Assembly: GCA_015485245.1 (NCBI GenBank)
Contig: WFTY01000373.1
Location: forward strand, 1-5,588
DNA length: 5,588 bases
Direction of reading: 5' to 3'
Source of the DNA: Anaerolineales bacterium
GTDB taxonomy: Bacteria; Chloroflexota; Anaerolineae; Anaerolineales; UBA11858
Shown: one piece after another, positions 1 through 5,588 of the stretch
Position numbering within the stretch: the stretch's first letter is position 1
Layout of the letters: the number at the start of each line of letters is the position of its first letter
The notes under the pieces: model-generated
Database searches by the model: none
The model's input: only the letters and a program-made list of their open reading frames with translations
Told to the model about the DNA's origin: nothing
Position numbers and translations under genes: made by a program

Positions 1-1
1 G

Positions 2-493
2 AACTGGAATGTCTACGGCGACTACCAGGCCGTGTACTTCGAGGGCAACCCGGTGGGTGGCAGCGGCAGCGATTCCGAGTGCCCGGCTTCCAGTTACACC
101 TACCACCTCCAAGTGGTGGATATGTACGGCGGTACGTATGATTACTGGACCTCGGTGGATGTGGCCGCAGCCCCTGCAGATACCAGCGGCCCGGATGTCA
201 ACTGGGGCAACCTGGTCTGGGAATCCTGCCAGTTCTTCGGCGAGGCCGGCATCAGCGACCTCTCCGGCGTGGCCTGGGCGCAGTTCTACTATAATCTCAA
301 TGGTGGCGGGTGGAATTCGATCTGGATGAGCGAACTTTCCACCGACTACTGGCAGGCTGAGATCGGTGTGCCGGTGGAAGGCGGCGAGATCGTAGTCGGG
401 ACGGTAGAGTACTACATCGTCGCCAGCGACGGCCTGGGCAACGAGAGCACGTCTGCGACCTGGTCGTACTCGTATTCCAGCTGTGACGGCTGA
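2..493 (+). CDS. C-terminal part of a secreted Ig-like domain protein (5' end outside window)
   Basis: The frame is open from base 2, so 163 residues are the tail of a longer protein; the GTG at 32 lies inside a domain and is not a credible start. Visible residues 1-54 look like one small beta-sandwich module (W-x-V-x-G near the start, VYFEG, a CP at 27-28, then YTYHLQVVD). After an Ala/Pro linker (55-64), residues 65-160 form a second beta-rich, Ig-like module containing YYNLNGGGW and VEYYIVASDGLGN. The content is strongly aromatic with alternating hydrophobic residues, typical of extracellular adhesion or binding modules. Cys76 and Cys161 could form a disulfide. No catalytic motif is seen. 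The role is presumably at the cell surface (inference); any signal peptide would lie upstream. The next gene starts 70 bases downstream on the same strand. That this is a real coding frame is fairly sure; the function is unknown. Confidence 0.85.
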   Translation, partial: NWNVYGDYQAVYFEGNPVGGSGSDSECPASSYTYHLQVVDMYGGTYDYWTSVDVAAAPADTSGPDVNWGNLVWESCQFFGEAGISDLSGVAWAQFYYNLNGGGWNSIWMSELSTDYWQAEIGVPVEGGEIVVGTVEYYIVASDGLGNESTSATWSYSYSSCDG

Positions 494-551
494 GCGCGCC
501 GCCCGTGAGAAATCTCATCAGCATGACCTGCGTAGTTCGGTACGATCATTT

Positions 552-557
552 GGAGAG
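552..557 (+). promoter_or_regulatory. Ribosome binding site for the lipoprotein gene
   Basis: GGAGAG ends 6 bases before the ATG at 564. It decides the start: the frame is open back to a GTG at 483, but that codon overlaps the end of the preceding gene, and the 27 extra residues are polar and would hide the signal peptide. A GTG at 561, one codon upstream, is a possible alternative. Confidence 0.7.
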
Positions 558-563
558 AGTGTG

Positions 564-1364
564 ATGAAACCACGCACATTGCTTTGGAGTATTTCCCTGA
601 CCATCCTGGCCTCGCTGGCCTGCAAGTTGACCGCTTATTGGGCCGCCGTGCCGGAAGTGCAATTTGTTTTCCCCAACGAAAACCAGCATGAGTTCTTTGC
701 CAACGAACCCATTGAAATCACGTTCTATGCTCAGGGTGAGACCGAGATCAATTATGTGCAGGCCACCCTGAAAAACCCCAATGGGCAGTTGCTGGGTTCC
801 TATGGAGATCCGGAGGGAAAGGGGCAGAATACGTTGCGCGCCAGTATCTCCTGGACGCCGACGGCGACCGGGCGCTATATCATCTACCTTACGGCTTACG
901 ATACCGTCGGGCGCCCGAGCGAGCCGGTGCATCTCGCCGTTCAGGTGTACGCGCGGCCGGTGGTGGTTGCTCAGGGGTCGAAGACGCTGGCGTATCGGGA
1001 CAGTTTCGATTTTGTCAGCGGCGCGGTGGGAGAATTCGATGGCGGCGATCTGTATTTGTTCCGCAACGGGCCAGCCGATTTCTCTTTCGTGGCCAACTAC
1101 CGCCCGCAAGTGGGCGGCAAGCAACTGGATGTCCAGTACGCCGCAAATGATATTCAGAGTGTGCTTTTCGATATGAACGTCATCCGGGAGATCAGCGCTC
1201 CAGACAGAGATGCAAACATAGAGTATGGTGAAATCCCGGTGCAGGAGGGCGGGCTTTATCTTTACAAGCGGCACGCGCCGCCGGGGAATTACATCCTCTT
1301 CCGCGTCGCCAGCGTCACCGATGATGAGGTGACACTGGATTATGTGGTGTTTTCACTGCCATGA
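564..1364 (+). CDS. Predicted lipoprotein with Ig-like domain and C-terminal beta-rich domain
   Basis: From ATG 564 the product has 266 residues. It begins with Lys/Arg (MKPR), then a hydrophobic stretch ending in SLAC at Cys20. This is an acceptable though not ideal lipobox (Ser rather than Leu at -3), so lipid anchoring at Cys20 is likely but not certain. Residues 30-128 resemble an Ig/bacterial surface domain: PIEITFYAQG, then SWTPTATGRYIIYLTAYDTVG, the last a common ending of such domains. Residues 141-266 form a second, beta-rich domain (FDGGDLYLFRNG, GGLYLYKRHAPPGNYILFRV) that I cannot assign to a family. No catalytic residues are recognisable, so a binding or structural surface role is inferred. 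It follows the partial secreted protein by 70 bases, so both may share a transcript. It ends 24 bases from the 3' end of the opposing sbcD gene. Confidence 0.82.
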   Translation: MKPRTLLWSISLTILASLACKLTAYWAAVPEVQFVFPNENQHEFFANEPIEITFYAQGETEINYVQATLKNPNGQLLGSYGDPEGKGQNTLRASISWTPTATGRYIIYLTAYDTVGRPSEPVHLAVQVYARPVVVAQGSKTLAYRDSFDFVSGAVGEFDGGDLYLFRNGPADFSFVANYRPQVGGKQLDVQYAANDIQSVLFDMNVIREISAPDRDANIEYGEIPVQEGGLYLYKRHAPPGNYILFRVASVTDDEVTLDYVVFSLP

Positions 1365-1388
1365 GCGTCCGCTTGTGTAGGGCGCGGC

Positions 1389-2624
1389 TCACTCGCTACC
1401 TTCTTCGGGCGACTGGATGATCTCGGCGGCCAGAGCGCTGAGGACCCGGATGTCCTCTTCCTCGAGGTGGTTGGCGCGCCAGTAGAGTTCCAGCAGTTCC
1501 AGCGGGGAGAGCGCGCCAATGGCTTGATCCTGCGGCAGGCGGATGCGATTCTCTTGTTGTGGGCGCTTGACCAGATGGAACTCGAAAGCCCCAGCGGCGT
1601 AATCGCGGAGGGCGGCATCATCGATCAGCGCCTCCCACTCGCGGGGGTACTCCACCACCAGGCGGACGATGGCGTCCTTGAGTTCATCCTGCGGAGGCAG
1701 CGCGGCTTGAATTTGCCGGTTGATGTTTTCTTTCTCACTCAAAGTGACGCGGCGATCTACAAACGGGCGGATATCCCTTAGCGGACGCCAGTCCACTTCG
1801 GTGCGGCCGCGCGCTACCTCAGCGATAACAAAGAACTTCTCGTCGGCAACCTCGCCGAAATCCACGCGCTCGATTGAGCCGGGGTAAATCACCGGGGGAT
1901 GCTGCCCCTCGTTCAGGTCTTGCGGCTTGTGAATGTGCCCCAGAGCAACGTAATCCAGCCGGGCGTCTTTGACCAGGGAGGGAGGCAACACCAGGTCGTT
2001 CCCCAGCATCACCGACCGCTCGCCGCCGTAGGTGGCCCCTTGCACCGAAGCATGGGCGGTGAGAATCACTGGCAGGGCGGGGTCAGCCTGCTCCAGCCAG
2101 TAATCCACCTGTTCCAGCAGACGCTCGCTCAATTGCCGGTAAACCTCCTCCAGCGATTGGCCGCGCAAATCAAAGTGAGCGATCATACCAGAGCGCGAAA
2201 CCCAGGGCAGTGCGATGATCTGGACAGGCAACCCATCTAAATCATCCGATGTGAGGAAAGCCGGGCGGTCAAGCACACGCACCTTGGGAACCTGTAGCGT
2301 GACAAACTCGTTTAACGCGTGGGCGCGGCCGAGGGCGGGGGATAAATCGTGATTACCCACCAGCAATAAGGTAAGAATACCCGCCTGCGAAAGGCGCATA
2401 ACGCGCCTCCCCCACTCACGCTGATACGTCGGCGCCGGGTTGCGATCTTTGTAAGCATCTCCTGCAAAGATCACCATATCTACGCTTTCCCGAATGGCCG
2501 CGTCCACGATGACATCCAGCGATTTGAGGAAATCCAGCACCCGCAATGGCAGGCCGGTTTCAGGATCGCGGCGGCCATAGGTCGCCATGTCAATATGCGC
2601 ATCGGCAAAGTGTAGGATTTTCAC
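1389..2624 (-). CDS. sbcD: SbcD/Mre11-type DNA double-strand-break nuclease
   Basis: The 411-residue product is a metallophosphoesterase of the SbcD/Mre11 family, within the usual length range. All metal-binding motifs are visible in order: D-x-H at Asp8/His10, GD at Asp56, GNHD at 90-93, His191 in LTAHAS, and GHIH at 229-232. YPGSIERVDFGE (about 247-258) is a typical SbcD/Mre11 post-core signature, followed by a capping region and a C-terminal helical segment likely to contact the SbcC coiled-coil base. In the family, SbcD with the SbcC ATPase is a Mn-dependent nuclease that opens hairpins and trims blocked DNA ends in the cytoplasm. The start is GTG, set by GAGG five bases upstream and by the conserved KILHFADAHID beginning. 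It lies 9 bases after the C39/TPR gene, so cotranscription is likely. No sbcC is downstream in the window; the next gene is convergent. Confidence 0.94.
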   Translation of the reverse strand: MKILHFADAHIDMATYGRRDPETGLPLRVLDFLKSLDVIVDAAIRESVDMVIFAGDAYKDRNPAPTYQREWGRRVMRLSQAGILTLLLVGNHDLSPALGRAHALNEFVTLQVPKVRVLDRPAFLTSDDLDGLPVQIIALPWVSRSGMIAHFDLRGQSLEEVYRQLSERLLEQVDYWLEQADPALPVILTAHASVQGATYGGERSVMLGNDLVLPPSLVKDARLDYVALGHIHKPQDLNEGQHPPVIYPGSIERVDFGEVADEKFFVIAEVARGRTEVDWRPLRDIRPFVDRRVTLSEKENINRQIQAALPPQDELKDAIVRLVVEYPREWEALIDDAALRDYAAGAFEFHLVKRPQQENRIRLPQDQAIGALSPLELLELYWRANHLEEEDIRVLSALAAEIIQSPEEGSE

Positions 2625-2629
2625 TGCCG

Positions 2630-2633
2630 CCTC
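2630..2633 (-). promoter_or_regulatory. Ribosome binding site of sbcD, abutting the upstream stop codon
   Basis: On the minus strand GAGG sits five bases before the GTG start of sbcD and directly follows the TAA (2634-2636) of the C39/TPR gene. The tight packing supports expression from one mRNA and the choice of GTG 2624. Confidence 0.65.
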
Positions 2634-3926
2634 TTACCCCCCACCTTGGATACGCTCCAGTTGCGTCTGTGCAGAGCGGAAATTACTGTTCAGCGAGATG
2701 GCTTCTCGCAAATCAGCAATGGCACCATCAACATCGCCCAGGGCCTCTTTGGCCAGAGCACGCCAGTACCAGCTCTCCTCGATGGCTGGTTCGCTGGCCG
2801 TCTCGATGGTCGTCGTCGCCAAGTTGAGCACATCGTAATAGCGCCCGGTGTAGTAATACGCCCAGTAAGGGCCGGTTTGATACCACAAATTGCGCCACGG
2901 AGGGTTGACTTCGGCTGGATCGAGCGCCGCGTAGAGGGCAAAGAATTCATCATAAGCCGCTGCGGCGCCAGCATAGTCATCCAGGTACACCAGATTCGTG
3001 CCCCGGTTGAACCAGGCAAACATCTGAGCGCGCCCCTCCAGGGAAAAGATATCGTCAGAGGCTTTTTGTGCCGTGTACTGATAATTGAAGGTTTGATCCG
3101 CCTGCGGGCCGAGCAAGCTCATCACCTCGGCCTCGCGCTCCGGCGGGTAAACGATAATATACGTGTAATTAAAGTGTCGCCAGTACGTCTCCATATCCTC
3201 GTAGGAAACGGGAAAATCCGGCATGATATAAGAATCCTGCGCCAGGAAACGGGCGCGGTCGTCATCGTAGGCAGTGATGGTCTCATAATGCCCCATCCAG
3301 CCATCAAAACCAGCGCCCTCAAAGCCCTTCTCCACGATGACCGGGAAGCCGGCAGCGATAAAGCGTTTGAGCAAATCAAGGTCGCCCCCCACGCGCCATA
3401 AGGCGCGGAACGCTGTCTCCTGGTTGACATAGGCGACCATCTCGTAAGGCATTACGTTTTTATCGCGCGGATTAGGTTTGAGAAAAGCGGCCGTATCCGT
3501 TTGATCGCCTTGCCAACCCCAATACGAAAGCGCCATTGAGAGGTTGGCCGGGCCGCAGTTGTTCCACTTCTGATACTCGTGGATCACCCCGCGCAGGGTG
3601 ACGCTCTCCGGCAATGGGGTGGGGGTCACTGTGGGAGTCAGCGTAGGCAGAGGTGTTTCCGTGGGGCCGGGCTGCGTGGCGGTGGGACTGGGTTGGGGCG
3701 TCGGTGTGGCGGTAGGAAGCACAATCGCTGTAGCGTCTTCCTGCCCTCCCTCAGGGACGAAGATCGCCTCTTCGGGAGGGTTAAGCGCATATTTCACGCT
3801 GGCCTTCCAGGCGTCAATCCGCCAAGCCAGGCGCTCGTTAATCGGTGGAAATTGGTAAAGCAGCGCAGCTACAATCACCAGCGCGGGCACCACCACCAGG
3901 ATAGTCAACAAACGATTTCGATTCAT
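2634..3926 (-). CDS. Membrane-anchored C39-like cysteine peptidase with TPR repeats
   Basis: Starting at ATG 3926 the product has 430 residues. The N-terminus MNRNR is followed by one membrane helix (about 6-25), predicted to leave the rest outside the cell. A stalk at about 71-106 is 25/36 Pro or Thr. Residues about 110-265 resemble the C39-like (Peptidase_C39_2) fold: Gln119 and Cys124 in YQKWNNCGPANLSMAL, His213 in GHYETITAYDDD, and Asp231 in AQDSYI make a complete papain-like catalytic set. The C-terminal half is helical and TPR-like (about 303-332, 353-375 and 383-419, the last being WYWRALAKEALGDVDGAIADLREAI). Substrate is unknown; proteolysis or peptide binding at the surface is inferred. 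An upstream in-frame codon would add 18 residues, but would place the start before the promoter. Together with sbcD it probably forms a two-gene transcript. Family call fairly sure, biological role unknown. Confidence 0.86.
   Translation of the reverse strand: MNRNRLLTILVVVPALVIVAALLYQFPPINERLAWRIDAWKASVKYALNPPEEAIFVPEGGQEDATAIVLPTATPTPQPSPTATQPGPTETPLPTLTPTVTPTPLPESVTLRGVIHEYQKWNNCGPANLSMALSYWGWQGDQTDTAAFLKPNPRDKNVMPYEMVAYVNQETAFRALWRVGGDLDLLKRFIAAGFPVIVEKGFEGAGFDGWMGHYETITAYDDDRARFLAQDSYIMPDFPVSYEDMETYWRHFNYTYIIVYPPEREAEVMSLLGPQADQTFNYQYTAQKASDDIFSLEGRAQMFAWFNRGTNLVYLDDYAGAAAAYDEFFALYAALDPAEVNPPWRNLWYQTGPYWAYYYTGRYYDVLNLATTTIETASEPAIEESWYWRALAKEALGDVDGAIADLREAISLNSNFRSAQTQLERIQGGG
3609..3716 (-). 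repeat. Low-complexity Thr/Pro stalk-coding stretch
   Basis: This part of the C39/TPR gene encodes 36 residues, 13 Pro and 12 Thr, as irregular TPTP/PTAT units with no charged residue except one Glu. It reads as an extended linker through or above the cell envelope. Repeats of this kind often vary in length between strains. Confidence 0.8.
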
Positions 3927-3933
3927 AGGTGCG

Positions 3934-3942
3934 ATTATATCA
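3934..3942 (-). promoter_or_regulatory. Extended -10 promoter of the C39/TPR-sbcD transcript, leaderless type
   Basis: On the minus strand the sequence reads TGATATAAT, a consensus -10 hexamer with the TGn extension. There is no good -35 box 16-18 bases upstream, which an extended -10 can tolerate. Only seven bases (CGCACCT) separate it from ATG 3926, so transcription would begin at or within a base or two of the start codon. No Shine-Dalgarno sequence is present, consistent with leaderless translation. Confidence 0.6.
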
Positions 3943-3964
3943 AGACTTCGATTAAGCCCACTTA

Positions 3965-3993
3965 AGAGCGCAGACGGCAACGGCCCGCGCTCT
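3965..3993. repeat. Short inverted repeat in the intergenic gap
   Basis: A 7-base stem (AGAGCGC / GCGCTCT) encloses a 15-base loop between the four-helix membrane protein gene and the C39/TPR gene. Beside it, at 3952-3965, is a smaller repeat, TTAAG-4-CTTAA. It could be a weak terminator for the upstream gene or a binding site next to the promoter. There is no T-run, so terminator function is doubtful. The rest of the 103-base gap shows nothing else. Confidence 0.35.
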
Positions 3994-4029
3994 GCTGCCT
4001 TACCTGCGCTTATTCCCCACCTGATACAG

Positions 4030-4458
4030 TCAGTTTCTCCTTAGCAGCACCACAAACAACCAGGCCACCGGGACAAACAATGCCCCCATCAGGCCGTAAG
4101 CCAGCGGATGCGCCAGCCAAGCCCCGGTCAGGCCAGTGGCGACTGCAAAAGAGAGCGCCGAGGCGCAGGCCACCGTTAAGGTGACGATTCCCAATCGCTC
4201 CTGCAAGCGGCCGCCCCACAGATACGCCGTCGAAAACGTCAGCGCCAGCAGGATGTTAACGCCGTCCATCACTCCCATGCCGATGAGAAATGGCAATGTC
4301 TGTGGCGACCAACCGCCCACCGGCGGTAGCGCGGGGAAAGGCATCTCACCACCGCGCAGCAGAATCAGCCCGGCGCGCAGCAGGACAACTCCATGAGCGC
4401 TTTGCAACAGACCGTAGTATGTGATGAGGAGACGAAGATGAGAGTTATTGCCTAACAT
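4030..4458 (-). CDS. Small integral membrane protein with four predicted helices
   Basis: From ATG 4458 the product has 142 residues. Four hydrophobic segments are visible at about 9-35, 55-81, 89-114 and 118-139, joined by short loops; the loop at 36-54 is rich in Gly and Pro (GGEMPFPALPPVGGW). It ends with RRN, suggesting a cytoplasmic C-terminus. I do not recognise a family, and there are no clear catalytic or metal-binding residues. A TTG at 4494 would add 12 polar residues, but it has no ribosome site and lies in the palindromic repeat, so the ATG is preferred. The gene stands alone: 96 bases after the DUF1848 gene, and 103 bases before the C39/TPR gene, which has its own promoter. Coding is supported by the coherent membrane topology; the function is unknown. 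Confidence 0.75.
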   Translation of the reverse strand: MLGNNSHLRLLITYYGLLQSAHGVVLLRAGLILLRGGEMPFPALPPVGGWSPQTLPFLIGMGVMDGVNILLALTFSTAYLWGGRLQERLGIVTLTVACASALSFAVATGLTGAWLAHPLAYGLMGALFVPVAWLFVVLLRRN

Positions 4459-4465
4459 AGGGTGA

Positions 4466-4471
4466 TCCTTT
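4466..4471 (-). promoter_or_regulatory. Ribosome binding site of the four-helix membrane protein gene
   Basis: AAAGGA on the minus strand ends seven bases before ATG 4458. It fixes that ATG over the upstream in-frame TTG at 4494, which has no such site. Confidence 0.65.
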
Positions 4472-4487
4472 GACTGGGTGTTGGCTG

Positions 4488-4560
4488 AAGACAATAGACC
4501 ACAGACGACAGATCATGGACGACAGACCGCGGTCTGTCGTCCGTCGTCCATCGTCTATCC
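4488..4560. repeat. Palindromic repeat built from GACGACAG-type units
   Basis: The core at 4517-4542 is a perfect 26-base palindrome (half-site GGACGACAGACCG). Both arms continue as degenerate copies of short units: on the plus strand, GACCACA, GACGACA and GGACGACA to the left, and CTGTCGTC, CGTCGTC and CATCGTC to the right. So a longer imperfect hairpin of about 70 bases is possible. It fills nearly all the gap between the DUF1848 gene and the four-helix membrane protein gene, and takes in the DUF1848 stop codon. No T-run follows on either strand. It resembles a repetitive extragenic palindrome or a small non-autonomous element; copy number elsewhere cannot be seen here. Confidence 0.8.
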
Positions 4561-5448
4561 GCCCACCAGCCTCGCCGAAGCGGGGTCGTGCGCCTCGTAG
4601 CAGCGGCGGGAGCGGGCAAAGTCGCTGTTGGCGTAGCAGTAGGCGCAGCCGAACAGACAGGTGTCGTACATGCCGATATCTTTGCTGACCACGCAGCCGC
4701 AGGCCGCCCGCTGGGAAGGATCCTTCTTGTGGATGACCTCCTGACCGAAAACTTCTTTGATGTACTCATCATCCACGCATTTTCCAGGCTGGATGCCGTA
4801 AGACGTCAGATCGTGCTCCGAAGCGCAGGATTGAATCGTTATGCCGTTGGTCGCGGCAGCCTGGGAGAGCGATTGCATCAGCCGGGCAAAACGCGGGGTA
4901 TGACGTCCATCAAAGGGGACAACCTGAACACCTTCCGCAGCCAGCGCGGCAAAGCGGCGCTTGAGCTTGGCGTACGGCGTCATCAGGCTGATCACCGAGC
5001 GATGGGTATAGCCGCGCAGTGCCTCGGCGATGCGGGCGTACTGCCCGGCGTGCCATTCCAAGGGCGTGATGCTGGTGAGAACGATGGGGTCATAGCGCCA
5101 CACCACGCGCTGCGGACCCACGCGCCCGGCAAGTTCCCAGAAGATGGAAACCGCCGTTTTCAGAGAAGGGCTTTTCCCATCCAAGCAACGCGGGTAACCA
5201 ATCAGCGTAAAGTTAAAATAATAACGGTAGCCACGGCGATCCAATTCGTCCAGGTAAGGAAACAACGGCCTGGGATTGCGCGTCCAGAAGACAAAGACAT
5301 CCACATCCTGCGGCTGCAAGGAGATGCGGGAAATCTGATTGGCATTGAATGGATTGGGAACTTCGCAATACCCGGCGCGCACGCGGCGGATAAACCAACG
5401 GGCGTAAAAGGCAGGGATATCGGTGCGACGGCTGGCGCTGATAATCAC
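4555..5448 (-). CDS. DUF1848 family protein with C-terminal radical-SAM-like Fe-S cluster motif
   Basis: The 297-residue product matches the DUF1848 family in length and landmarks: the start MIISASRRTDIPAFY, VFVFWTRNPRPL (about 51-62), VVWRYDPI (115-122), CASEHDL (208-214), and a closing cysteine block. That block holds Cys250 and Cys252 (CGC), KDIG at 256-259, then Cys264-x3-Cys268-x2-Cys271 followed by YAN. CX3CX2C is the 4Fe-4S/SAM-binding motif of radical SAM enzymes, but here it lies at the C-terminus rather than near the start of the barrel. No reaction or substrate is established for the family to my knowledge, so an Fe-S redox or radical role is inference. The start is GTG 5448, overlapping the ftsK stop by four bases (GTGA), with GGTGGA seven bases upstream. 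Cytoplasmic; no signal or membrane segment. Confidence 0.9.
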   Translation of the reverse strand: MIISASRRTDIPAFYARWFIRRVRAGYCEVPNPFNANQISRISLQPQDVDVFVFWTRNPRPLFPYLDELDRRGYRYYFNFTLIGYPRCLDGKSPSLKTAVSIFWELAGRVGPQRVVWRYDPIVLTSITPLEWHAGQYARIAEALRGYTHRSVISLMTPYAKLKRRFAALAAEGVQVVPFDGRHTPRFARLMQSLSQAAATNGITIQSCASEHDLTSYGIQPGKCVDDEYIKEVFGQEVIHKKDPSQRAACGCVVSKDIGMYDTCLFGCAYCYANSDFARSRRCYEAHDPASARLVGG

Positions 5449-5588
5449 ATCTCGTCCACCGGGGGCGCGGCGGGGCCGTAATCGAGCACCTGACGCGGGG
5501 CCGGGCCTTCTGTCGGCCCGCTGATGATGCCGTTGTGCTCCATGGTGTCGATCAAGCGGGCGGCGCGGGTGTAACCGATGCGCAAAGC
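5445..5588 (-). CDS. ftsK: C-terminal end of FtsK/SpoIIIE DNA translocase (gamma domain, partial)
   Basis: The frame enters from the right edge and ends at TGA 5447-5445, giving 47 residues. RIGYTRAARLIDTMEHNGII followed by GPTEG and PRQVL is the hallmark of the FtsK/SpoIIIE gamma winged-helix domain (family consensus close to R-GYNRAARLID-ME--G-V-GP-EGSKPREVL). In the family this domain reads oriented chromosome sequences (KOPS/SRS) and directs the hexameric motor pumping DNA through the division septum. A short acidic and proline-containing tail (PPVDEM) follows. The motor and membrane domains lie outside the window. The stop overlaps the start of the DUF1848 gene, so the two are probably cotranscribed. 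Confidence 0.93.
   Translation of the reverse strand, partial: ALRIGYTRAARLIDTMEHNGIISGPTEGPAPRQVLDYGPAAPPVDEM
5455..5460 (-). promoter_or_regulatory. Probable ribosome binding site of the DUF1848 gene, inside ftsK
   Basis: GGTGGA on the minus strand, within the last codons of ftsK, ends six bases before GTG 5448. It is an imperfect Shine-Dalgarno match, so reinitiation after ftsK termination may contribute to translation. Confidence 0.45.

Noticed and set aside
506..517. TGAGA-AA-TCTCA palindrome and a TACGAT -10-like hexamer (541-546) before the lipoprotein gene
   Set aside because: The palindrome is short with a two-base loop, and the hexamer has no matching -35 at proper spacing; not enough to call an operator or promoter.
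483..563. Upstream GTG start for the lipoprotein, adding 27 residues
   Set aside because: It overlaps the preceding coding sequence, has no ribosome site and would bury the signal peptide.
546..1274. Long minus-strand open frame (242 codons) opposite the lipoprotein gene
   Set aside because: The plus-strand frame has a ribosome site, signal sequence and Ig-like pattern; the antisense frame shows no domain or start signal and would overlap it entirely.
1365..1388. Bidirectional terminator between the converging genes
   Set aside because: Only 24 bases with 4-base complementary pieces and no T-run; no credible stem-loop.
2646..3401. Plus-strand open frame of 251 codons opposite the C39/TPR gene
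   Set aside because: Antisense shadow of a gene with catalytic motifs; no ribosome site or domain.
3609..3716. Repetitive GTGGG/GTCGG-like tract on the plus strand, considered as a tandem repeat or CRISPR-like array
   Set aside because: It is the complement of irregular Thr/Pro codons in a coding linker; no regular spacing or unique spacers.
4588..5481. Plus-strand open frame of 297 codons opposite the DUF1848 gene
   Set aside because: It is the antisense image of a gene with clear family motifs and a coupled start; its translation is not a recognisable protein. The equal length is a coincidence.

Overview
The window looks like chromosomal DNA from a member of the Chloroflexota, probably class Anaerolineae or a relative. 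This is inferred from style rather than from a marker gene. The signs are moderately GC-rich DNA, an exported protein with a long Thr/Pro stalk between a membrane anchor and a C39-like domain, secreted Ig-like domains rich in Tyr and Trp, and a C39-TPR architecture I associate with that phylum. No rRNA, tRNA, CRISPR array, insertion sequence or phage gene is visible. Coding density is high: no gap exceeds about 105 bases.

Layout. Plus strand, left side: the C-terminal end of a secreted Ig-like protein (2-493), then, 70 bases on, a predicted lipoprotein (564-1364). These converge on a minus-strand block filling the rest of the window. Read in its own direction from the right edge, the block holds: the last 47 codons of the DNA translocase gene ftsK (5588-5445); a DUF1848 protein with a radical-SAM-like cysteine cluster, overlapping ftsK by 4 bases (5448-4555); a palindromic repeat of about 70 bases (4488-4560); a small four-helix membrane protein (4458-4030); a membrane-anchored C39-peptidase-like/TPR protein (3926-2634); and an SbcD/Mre11-type nuclease (2624-1389).

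How the genes relate. ftsK and the DUF1848 gene are probably translationally coupled. The C39/TPR gene and sbcD are 9 bases apart and probably share a transcript starting at an extended -10 promoter (TGATATAAT). That promoter lies so close to the ATG that the mRNA may be leaderless. No sbcC follows sbcD inside the window. The two plus-strand genes encode surface proteins and look unrelated to the minus-strand genes.

I found no convincing defence system or other multi-gene novelty. The items most worth a second look are the C-terminal CX3CX2C cluster in the DUF1848 protein and its overlap with ftsK, the palindromic repeat, the leaderless-type promoter, and sbcD partnered with a surface protein instead of sbcC.
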